Below, piece by piece: positions 11,301 to 23,300 of a stretch of 64,000 bases of DNA. How positions within the stretch are numbered: position 1 is the stretch's first letter; every line of letters starts with the position of its first letter. A program made the position numbers and the translations under genes. The DNA comes from Deroplatys truncata. Lineage: Eukaryota > Arthropoda > Insecta > Mantodea > Mantidae. The notes below the pieces were generated by a model. The model did no database searches. It was not told the origin of the DNA and saw only the letters and a list, made by a program, of their open reading frames with translations. The stretch spans positions 74,641,573 through 74,705,572 of the forward strand of contig CM060986.1 in NCBI GenBank assembly GCA_030765065.1, in the 5' to 3' direction.

Positions 11301-14300
11301 AGCATATACACTCCAGGTTATTTGTGTTGGCAACCATCACCATTATATCATATTTCCATCCTTATTTATATTTAACCACTGTATTATTCTTATAATATTC
11401 CCCTTCCTTCATGCTCCCTCCTTACCATTTTTACCCATTTCTATCTGACTTGGCCAAAATAGTTTCTTAATCTCTTTGTACACACACACGCACATGCACA
11501 CGCACACGCACACATGCACGCGCGCGCGCACACGAGTGAGTTGAGTTTATCATTTATGGAGATAGTAATATTTCTTTATTTATTCTAAATAATATTTGTA
11601 TGTATTTTGGATTATTTGAACACTTGGAATAGTGAAGAAAAAGGAATAATATTAATTATTTTGAAAGTTGCGCAGCGCACTATGAAAGAATGCATCAATG
11701 AGAAGAAAATGATATCACTTGTTTTTAGCTTTGTTGAGGGGCCAGACAACAATGGTTACTGATCTGTAGTCATAGCAATGATGGCTTCTATATAAACTTT
11801 TTCCGAAGAGAAGGGGCAAGTTTGGCATCAATTGCATTCAAAACCCTGGATAGGTGACTTTGATATCAATATTCTGGATGGGCATCTGGAGTTATAAAGA
11901 CTTTTAAAATAGGTCAACAAATCAGAAAACATTCACTAAAAGTGAATGAATTATTATTTGTGAACATAGGTTGGTATTTCAGAATAAACTCAAATTTCCT
12001 GAGATTCTGTAGAATCATTTCACAATACCATCGCATACCATGACCCAAGATAAATATGAAGTAGTCATAGCTCATGCAAAACAAATTCTATAATGCTGTG
12101 AGAGAAGGCAACGTTAAACCCAAAACCCAATGAGAGAATCATTTCAGAGAGATATTGGCGCTTCTAGATCTCCAACATTGGTGAGTACGTCACATTTGAA
12201 GCTAATGCCGCAACCAACTTCTCAACACATGGCAAAGTAAATCAAATGCTTTGGTGCACATGTAAAGTTAGACCATGTGGCGAGAGTTGATAACTTTTTA
12301 AAGAACCCATTTCTCAGTGAAAATTTTCCTAATCAAAATTTTCCCCATCTAAATTATTCCATTTTTATTGCCATGCCTTTTCTCTCTATGCTTTTGTTTG
12401 ATTGTGGTATAATACACAGTGAAAAGATATATTTAGTTCTCCACACATTGGATATTTAAATACATCTGTGTCATGTCTTAGACCTTCTAAACTAATAGGT
12501 CCAGTTCTTGCCCATGCAAACCCTTTCCTACCTGCTTTATCACAAATCTCTATATATAAAAACTTAGAAAGTGAAACTAAAGTGTCACTAATCCACTCAC
12601 AATTTAAGTTATTAGATGGCTGTTTCTCTCTTCATTTACCTTGTGAATATAAGCATCCAAATAGTTTAACTTAGTTTTACACAGGCACACTGTATGTGGT
12701 TAGTATCATTAGGTATTTAAAGCTTTATGGGGTGAGATAAAGATAAAAACAAATAAAGACTTCACTCATAAATGATAAACTTATTAGGTTAGTCATATTT
12801 CCATACTTCATAAATGAACTGCCTTATTTGAATGACTCACTATAAAGGGAAGGAGCAGTGAAGTAGTTCTCTGTAAGAATTGATTTCATTGCAGTGTGTG
12901 GATCCCAAGCAGTACTGTTCGAGACACAGTCTAAGACCATTTCTGGATAAGACTGTGTCAACTGCTCAGCAGCTAGTCAGCAGGGGACCCCTTAGACTTG
13001 TTCCAAGAAGAAGGAAGGCTAGCCCACAAGGTAAGTGTGATTGTTCCTAAAAACAAGTAGGTAGATTCACTTCTGTCAAGTTTTTGACAAATTAACGTTT
13101 GCTGAAGGAAAGTTTGCTTTGAGATGTATGGAAGTGGCATGTACTCAAATATAGTTCTTTAAACAGTGTGATACATTAAATCAGTGTGATTTGTTTAGAC
13201 ATTTCATTAAGAAAAGAAGAATAGTGTGAATGTTCATTTTTTTCCAAATAAATTGGTTTGTTACTTTTAAATCGGAAGACATAGTGAAAAGATTAAATAT
13301 AATATATAGAAGTGGTTGCAAATATACAATTTCACTAAAATAGGTTCAATACCTCAGAACTAGTTTCGAGGTATTGAACCTATTTTAGTGAAATTGTATA
13401 TTTGCAACCACTTCTATATATTAAATTGGTTTGTGTATTCCAAGAACTTTCCTCGTGGTTGACACTGAGTGCGGTACACCACATTGTTGATCTGGGTGAT
13501 AACCTTCAATGGGCCACCCCAGGAACGTTGGAACTTCAGCGACTTCCCTTTTGTCTTTGTTGGACAATAAAGTCACAATAGGTCACTCTCCTGGAATCTG
13601 GCACTTTTTGCTAGACGATTGTAGCATGGTTCACCTGATTGCTTGCCAGCTGCAGGGCTTCCCTGGCAACACGGTGAATTTCATTCAGCTTATCTGTTAG
13701 TGCTCACATACAAGCTGTTACTGGCTGATCAGTCTCAGGAGTTATGCCAAACAACAGATGACAAAGGGTTTGATGATGAACACTGAGTGGCCTCTTAAAA
13801 AGGCCTGCACGTAGGCTCTTGGAACCCTTTGTGCCTCTTATCCTAGGCATTACTCAAGTATAAAACGTACCATGTCCTTGATATCTGCCGTTTTATTTCC
13901 TCAGATTCCAAAAAGAAGGACCCTAGGGATACATATCTATGCATAGCTAAATCTTTGCACTCACATACATATGCTGTGATGTCTCAAAATCCCGCACCTA
14001 TTTCTGACATAAAGTACTTGTGTCCCGTACACATGCACACGCGCACTCACATTCACACTCACACTCACACACTCTATTTCTAAAACTGCTTTTTTTGGTA
14101 TCAGGGGCCTTCAAAACATGTATAGAGTGTAATTTTGGGATAGAATTTTTGGGAGGAATGCAGTACCTTTCTACCTACTATGTGTGTGGTAGAAAAAGGA
14201 AATCTTTAGCTGACCATTAAATGACCTTGAAAATTTGTACTAAATAAAATGTAACTAATTATGTGTTCCTCCCTCAAATAAAGAAACATTCTTTTTTGCA

Positions 14301-17300
14301 GTATTTAGTACCCATTCTTACTACATGCGGCACTACAGGTGGAAGACACTGATGATACATGCAATGAAATGATATTTTGGAAAGGAATTTTTGGCAAGGA
14401 ATTGTTCCATGCCTAAGTTTTAGGGTACCTGCCCAGCATTTGCCAGTTATGAGGACTGAGGTAAACCTGGAATAAACCTTCATTAGGGAGGGGGGTCCAG
14501 GCAGGATTTGAACTGCAGACCTCCCAAATGCGAGCTGCATACAGCTGTGGAGATATCTTGTTTGGGTCAAATAAACATTCACCATAAGTTGTGTTTTTGA
14601 AAATGTGCTTTCAAGATAATCAGTTAGAATTTCTATAAAAACATACATGTTGAACATTTAATTCTTTATCTATTCAGGTTCTAATGCAAATCTTGTTTGC
14701 AACTATATTAAGAAAGTAATTTAGGTGAACAATATCATTACGTTTGGAGGTAGCGATGGACTAAGTTGATGTTTTGTATTTACGCTCAAAACAGCTTCAA
14801 AATAACAGTTCAAACTGTGCTATCTGTCTGATTAAACAGTATTTGCTGAAGGGCTAACAAGTTTGCAGAGGTGGACTGGAATCATCTACCTAAACTGCTA
14901 AACTCTTGCTTTGAAACACTTTTGTAACTTTTTCGCACTTGTTCAGTTCATTATTTTAAGCATCGTTTGTATGCCAGTGTAACTACTGGAAAAATATGCT
15001 GTTAGCAGGTGAATATACCAATATTTTTAAGAACTCTAATGGATAAATTTTATATGACATGCAATAATTGCTTTTCCTGCTTATTTGTTCTTCAGCTGTT
15101 CCCAAGTCAACCACACAGGTAGAAGGAAGAACAAAAATTATATATGTGGGTGTGTCTACTGAAGTGACTATTGGGATAGCACTGGCATCATTTGCTATTG
15201 GAGTAGGTCTCACTGGAGCATTGTGGTGTATCCACATGAAAACAGGTAATTTGCTTTTGCTTACTGTGGAGAGGTGCCTGTAAATCAGATTTGAAAATTA
15301 TAGAGAAATAATGGACAAAAGTAAATGAGTGAGATTAAGTATAGGATACTGGCTATAAGCATGCTGCTTATAATTGTATAAAGTATAAATGCTGTTTATA
15401 GGTGGCTATGGTTGAAATATTTGTTCAAGTATTTTGCTTTACCTTTTATAATGATTTTGTATAGCAATTTGTAGAAAGTTGTGACACATTTAATATGAAA
15501 AAAGATTTTAATACATACTGTGCAACATAATAAACATTAACAAGGTGTTAGAATTTACTGATACTTCATAAACTCAACTTGAAAATTGTGTATCTTGAAT
15601 GGTGAATTTGTTGATTTCCTTTATAGGAAATACCCTCATTAAGGAGAATCAATATACTACATAAAATTAATTTGATAAATTGTACCTGTACTAGTTGATT
15701 TTTTGCCTGAGCAACCATTAACATTCCTAACCTTAGGTTGAATTCACAAAGTTATAATCAAAACCTCTTTCCTATCCAATCTGTGTGTGATATATATCTG
15801 TTCACTTAATATTCATATAAGAAAGGCTTGTACCACTCAAATATTGAGATAATGTAGCACTCCGTATGAAGAAAAACTAGGCATCTGATACAACCAGTCA
15901 GGTATCAGTATATGTTAATGGTATAATTATGTTGTTGTTGATCTAATGTGCAGGATTTTGATCCATCAATTTTTCCTTGCTAGCCAATATAAATTGTGAA
16001 TCTTCCCGTCTGGTACAGCTTTCCTCAATTCTGAGCATTCTAGTAAGTGTTCTCCATTTAAAATCTTTGTCAGCATTGCAAATTTTACATGCTTTGTCAT
16101 TCATAAAACCAAATCTATGTAGATGTTCTGCCAGACAGTCCTGTCTAGGGGCTAATCTGAAGTGATCAACAGCTTCTTTCCTTGGGACATTTTTTATTTT
16201 TTGTACTATTTCTTTTATGTTGGAGTAATTTTTGTTAGTAATTTCCTTTTGAATATTATATTGGTATTTTTGTTCTATATTAATTTTGACACTTTTTAGT
16301 TTCATATCTAGTCCACAAGTCTTTATAGATTTTGAATATAACACTGCACCCTTTTTGGCCAGAAAGTCTGCTGTCTCATTACCATTCACTCCCACATGTG
16401 CTGGTATCCCTAGTAATATTATCTGTTGAAATTTTGTTTGGAGTAATCTATAATAAGATCTCACATCCTTAATATTATAAGATTCATCTGGACTATCATA
16501 TCGTTCTATTGCTTGAATGGCAGAAACTGAGTCTGTGAGAACAACTACTTTATTTTCTTTTATATTAGTCCTGTAGTATATCTGTTCTAATGCTCGTTGT
16601 ATTGCAACAACTTCACCATCAAAATTTATGGATTGTCTAGGTAATGTAAAATAATGTGAAAAGTATTTACAGTGTATACCCCTTCCACATTATTTATCAA
16701 TTTGCACTAGATAGAAAATTAAAAATGAAAGACCATCTACAAAAGTCACTCAAAAGGTTATTAAAAGAAGTAACATATTGAAGAGATTAGCTGGATCTAA
16801 ATGAGGCAGTTTAATAACAGTTTTAAATAAACGTACAACAGCTACATAAAACCAGTATTAAAATATGGATGTGAATTACTATTAACTCCAACTGATGATA
16901 AAATTAATATGATTGAGAAATGTCAAAATCAGTGTTTAAATTGGATAACAGGAGCAATGAAAACAATGCCAGTTAGTGCACTTCTTGCTGGAACAAATAG
17001 TAACCCAATGAAAGCCAACATTGAAATACAAGCTGCACAATTATATGTAAAATTAAAAACAAACCCAAGCAAACATCAATGGTTTCAACAACTACTAGAG
17101 AATACAAGCTAAAAACACAGATTACAAATAAATCCTTTTTAGAGAAGAATTATAATTACCTAAATTTATCAGAAAAATGCACTCTTCATCCTCCTAGAAC
17201 TAATCCATTGGATTTTATCAAGATGGCAACAAATAAAGAGCTGATAGAACAACTAAATAAACAAGAAGACTCGCCAGAAGTATGCAGAATTGCTACACTT

Positions 17301-20300
17301 GAACATCTACGTAATCAATTCCCGGAAACAGAGTGGCTTAGAATTAATACAGATGGTTCTGCAAATGGTATAATTATTACCAACATAGAAACTGAAAATT
17401 GACAAAATACAAATATTGCAAATTTATTGAATACAAAACTACAGAATTGTGTATGGCATTGACAATTTTAATAACTTTCTGTCTCAAGCCATTACTTTGT
17501 TACCAGGTTCCAAACATCTATCAATTAAATATTACCAAGCTTGAAAGGCAGGCTTAATAAAAAAAGATAATGTATAGGGACCCCAGATTGTCGGTAAATA
17601 AAATAATGTAATATCGGTGTAAAAATATTATAGTGAGCGGTGTTTTGGGCGGTAAATAAAACTGCTTAACGGTGTTATCTCGTGCAAAAAAAAGGAAAAA
17701 ACAAAAACACAATTTAAACTATTTTACTGTGGAACAAAGGGCACCTTACATGCAACTTAAAAAAGAGGAGCATGAAAATATTTACATAGTATACATTTCG
17801 ACTGATTTACTTTGTTAGAGACAAAGCCACCATAAGTTCGGTGTTCTCTGGCTTAAGATTTGTTCTTAAGTTTGTCATGATGTTCCCATATGCAGAGAAA
17901 AGTCTTTCACTGTCCACATTGGACATGGGTACCCACAATAGTTTCATACACTTCTCACTGAAACACAAGTGATCACATTGAAGTCCAGAAAGTAAATCCA
18001 GTATGTTCACTTCAGCAGCATCATCTAATTTCTCACACACTATGTTCTTCAGAGCAGCATATCCCTCCTTGAATGTCTTCTCTGGCAAGTCTCGCAGAAA
18101 AGGTAACATTCTTCTTGCTTTTTCTATAGTTATATCAGTAGATGCCTCATTTGATACTATTTTTCGTACATCAAACAATTTGCCTGCAGAATGAATAATA
18201 TCAGCAGCTGGATCAGCTGACATTAAGGAATTCAGCTTGGTAACTGACTTTATGCCCAATTGCTTGAACTGACTGATAACATAAGACTTCTTGAGGGTTG
18301 GCAGTCTCTGAAGAAGACTTGAAGTTTTCTCTCCAAACGAGCCCTCAGCTACTATTGTGAAGCCATTTGATATATTTTTAAGTTTGCTGTATAGTTTATG
18401 AACAAATGGATATTTAGATCCCTCAAGCACTTCAATAAGGCAAATAGTGTCTTTGCAGTGTTCAAGAAGGAAAGATGCCTAGCAGTTTATTATATTTTGA
18501 GACCGCATTGAAATACTACTGTGGAATCGGTTTGAATTCCTGCGTGCCGCAAAACTAAACTGACCTGGCAACGTCTTGCACATGCTGTCTGTACGGCGTG
18601 CGAACGGCACGTTGCCAACTCCACCGTCAGCTGAATTGTGCAAGTGTTAGCTTAATTTGAAACTTGGCTCCATCTGCATAATTCCTTTTCTTTTTCAGAG
18701 CAGAAGGTAAACAGACTCCTTGCGCTAAATTGTAACGTAATTAAAGAATATAACTTGACTCCAAACGAATCTTTCAGTATAGCGGACACAAAATATACCT
18801 AGACATGCGTTCACATTATGGCAACGTCACGAGACAGCAACAATTTTTGTGCGAGGGGTACAGGAAACGGAGACAGTGATTGGTAGAAGAGGCTGTATAC
18901 TGTCAGAATTGACTTGAACCAGACTTAGAAATTCATGCATTATTTAACGATACTTTTGCGACAGTCTTTTCCAGCCAGCATGAAATGGGGTGATGCAAGC
19001 ACGAATCGTTAAAATACGGCATTAGAGAAGAATTGCAGGTAGTATTGTCATTTAAATCCAAAGAATATTTTGAGTGAAATGAGAAATCTGTCACTGATGC
19101 GGTGTTGCCAAGTTCCGATAAACATGGCATTCCTTTTGTTGTGCATGCGATAGGTGAAGAGTGAAGGGGACGGGGTAGTCGAAGCAGTACCGATGTTTGC
19201 CGAAGCTCTGGTTTAATCACAGTGCAGTTTGGTGTTCTGTGCCATGCAGCACACATCACCGTGCAACATGGCCGTAGCGAATGACAATACACGTATCCGT
19301 AAATGATTGATAAGCCAAATATCTGATTGTTTATGTGAAAAGGAGAGACAAACACAAAAAGAAAAAAGGAGAGAAAGAGAAAAATGTCGGGTTATTTTGC
19401 ACATTTTTTTTTTCATAACGGTTTTATTTCGTGTTTTCGCGATATAGAACTAATGTCGCGTTATTTTGCGACTCAGAATGGATATATATGTGCAATTTAA
19501 AAATAATTGATTAAAGGTTTTCCTTATTGTTAATTTTCGGCCAATTTCGCGAATTAACTACTCGCGAAAAGTCGGGGTCCCTAATAATGTAAGTTATAAA
19601 AAGGTTCAGTAATCCTATTAAAACAACTAAAAGCTTATGAGAAAGAATAAAAATATATGTACCCAAAAACACAGTCTGATTTCTATAACCAGAGAAGGAA
19701 AGCAGTTAAGATTGTTTTGAATTTCAGACTCAACCACCAATACTAAATTCAAAAGAAAAGTTTTATGAAACATTCTCCACTAGATTTTCAAGGCAAATTC
19801 TAATATCCGAAATCAGTATCCAAATGTAAATGAAACAACAAACAGTCCCGGGATGGCATTGAATTTTTCAGTTGTCTAATTCTACCTTTCCAACCTTGTC
19901 CAACACACAGCTTGTGTAGAAGAACAGTCCATAAATGAATCATGTTATCATTATATCACTACACAGAAAGTAATGAAATCTATTAAAATACATATTGCTT
20001 CAGGTCCAGATAGAATCTTTATGGGATTTATGGAAAATAATTTAGTAGCTGAAGATGTCACACATTTTCTCAGAAATGTCATTAACAGGTTGCATTCTTC
20101 AATGTTTTTGATAAGCAAGAACCATATTGATTCATATTTTTTAATTTTAATTTATTTCATCCTTTGGGAACAACGTACATTGTTTTTGGACACGTCAGGA
20201 TTGGATAGGTAGAAATTTTACATTACAGTAAGTAATACTAAAATAATTCTTAATAATAATTACATGTCAGTTTCTTTACAAAAATACTATGTCACAGAAT

Positions 20301-23300
20301 AACAAAATTAAATAATTATGTACTTTAATTATGTGATTATATAATACATGGTTCATTTAAATAGTCATTTATATGTAAATAATGCCTTTTTAGAAGTAGC
20401 TTTCTTAGTTTACCTTTAAAAGATTCTTTATTTAAGTTTATTCTTTATTTTATTGAAGTATCTAGTTTGTTATACATTAAGATATTCAGATGGGAAATGC
20501 TTGCTAGGCTTTTTGTAAGCCTGTGGCTATCCAAATGTAAATTATTGAGATTTCTTGGGTTGTATTCTGAGTTCTTTTGAAATATAGTTATATTATTATG
20601 AATGAAGTTTAAGGTTTCAAGAATATTTAGGCATGGGATAGGCAAAACTTTAAGTACATTGAATATGTGTCTACTTGGTGTTCTTGTGCGTACCTTCAGA
20701 ATTGCCTTTAAAATTCTTTTTTGGGATTGTGAGAATGTGTGTTGCTTTTGGAGAGGAACCCCAAAAGGGGATGTCATAGCTAATTTGGGATTGAACGCAG
20801 CTGTGATACACTATCTTTAGTATTTCTTTGGGGCACACATTAGCCAATTTACGAACAGCATAATATAATTTGTTAGTTTTACGCTTAGTTGTAGTCGCAT
20901 TGAAAACGATGTAAACAACTGGAGGCCTATATCAATTTATTCAGCCTACAGAGAATAGATGAAAGAAGATTAGATTCCAGACTGTGTAATTGTGTTAGTT
21001 TTCATTTAAATCAATGAGGTTTCTCTTCACATCTTGGAACTTACACAAATCTATCCATCTCAGACAGCGTTTTAAGAACTGTGAAAACAAGAAATGATAA
21101 TGCATTTGATATAACAACAGACATAATGCTTAACATAACGAAAGCATTTGATTAAATAGATCACTCACATTTTGAAAATCTCTAAATCAATCTCTCATTG
21201 CCACCAAAATTATGACAAATAATTTTGAATCTACAAAAAAGACAACTCAAACTGTGATTGAAATGAATGGCCAAAGATTTGTACCAATCCTACTTATTGG
21301 AGATGTTGCAAGGTACTCCAATTTCTCTGCTGTATACAATTTGGCTACAGACTTTGTCTTAGAAGAACTCTCTAAAGATCCAGTTGCCAAAATGTATGAC
21401 TATTCTGCAGTTGCTGGATTTGTACAAGTGCAAGCATGGGTTTTGCAGATGAAACTGTCTTAATTACTAATAGTGAAGTTTATGCAACCCTTCTTTCCAG
21501 TAATGCAAAAGAAGTGTTCACAGAAATTGGGCTTGAATTATATCTACTGAAATCTATGGTTTTAAACATTGTAAAAGGGAAAATTAAATGTTCACTGCTG
21601 AGCATTTCAGAGGACTTCATCTTTAATCATCTACCTAAAGATGACAAAATTATATCTTGGTGTTAATTTTCAAGACCAGATATTCTTAGATCAAGAGACA
21701 GACACATTGGTCAACAGTCCACTTCTAAAATTGGAACAGAAGCTCTTAAATATAAATCAATTCATAATTTTAGAATTGTTTCTTTAACTAATTTTGTATA
21801 TTATCATTCTGTTATGTCAATTTCAATTTGTAATCTTCTTGGTAATTTATATTAAGTATACTTTGTTATCCAGGGCAATCTGCAGTCCTAGCAAATCTGT
21901 ATACACACAGGCTGTTAATGAACTACACTGAAATATTTTCAGATAATGTGAAGCTGTCTTAAACAAGTAATTTGAGATAGGAGTATGGCCTGTGTGTTCA
22001 TATTTTGAAGTTACGGCTATAAGTTTCTAAAATGTCAGTATGTCATGCTAATGATGATACCATTTGAGAGCATGTGAAAACAAAGGGATGTTTCATTTTT
22101 TTAAGTAGAACATATTAATGCAGGTTTAGCAGCCTAAGTTTTAAATTCATGTTTCTATTTACGCATTTTAATCTCAATATATCAGTACAATTAATTACAA
22201 TCCTTGCTAATAAAAGGTTGAATCATACTTTACTACATTCTCATGCTATGCATCAAAATGGGAAGTGGTTTAAAGGGTGAAAGAAAGAATAAAAACATCA
22301 AAGTCTTTGTGTTGGTTATATAGGAACTGCTCTCGAAATGGCGACTTGCATTTTCAAGACAAAGTTGTCAGTGACAAAGGAATGATTGTTGTACTCTAAC
22401 CAAGATATCTGGTGTATGTCGAATAAGTAACATGCTGCTATTATTCAGGCAGTTAAGTACTTTTCTGAGGTGATAGGTGTTTCATACGCCATAGACTTGA
22501 GGTGACCCCAGAAAAAGAAATCAGTTGGATTGAGGTCCAAAGAGCGTGGTGGGCGAGCTACTGTTGGACTCTCCATTAGGCAGGAAAAACTTGGTTCAAA
22601 TACTCTCGCACAGCCGGGAGAAATAGGGCGAAATTCCATCATGTATCCACATTCGACGACAAATATGCAGAGGTGCATCTTCTAAAAATACAGGTTTACT
22701 GTTTACTGTTGTAATGGATTTGTTTAGGTTTGGTCGGCTCCATGGTTAGGGTGCTAAATGTAGCGGCTTTGTTATTGGTTAGCAGCTGCTGGTGGTATAC
22801 TTAGCTTAAGATACTCATCCATCTCGAAATACCTCCGCGATGTGCGTTTACTATTTCTACATCAAATCTTGAGCTGCGTGATGGATTCTAAAATGCCTGA
22901 GCTATAAGATCTCTGTTTTCTTATTTCGGGTCGTGGTACGGGAAAGAAAATTTTAAATAAGAGTGCGTGCTCCGAAAACTTTCTGAATTTATTCTTATTT
23001 TCGGAATAACACAAAGTAGTCACTTTTTCCACATTAATAACACTTTTTGCAGTATTTTGCAATGTTTTACAATGTTTTTCACTGCCGATGATCCTTTTAA
23101 ACTCGTATGCAAAACTTGCTATCCATGGTAGCGAATCGAATTCGCAGAGATATACAGCGTATATCAAAGAGACGCTAACAAGAGTGTCTCCCCCTATCTG
23201 TGGCAGCCCTATATATAGTCTTTCTCTCATTGCCATGGTAACTCATTCAGCAAGTATTGTGAAGGATCTCTGTAGGGGATTTTTAACCAATAACAAAATT

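Noticed and set aside
14020..14220. His/Ser/Ala-repeat peptide
   Set aside because: Translation of a CA-rich microsatellite inside intron 5.
18933..19355. 140-codon open frame inside the hAT element
   Set aside because: No similarity that I recognise to transposase or other families; overlaps another frame and has no coding-like bias.
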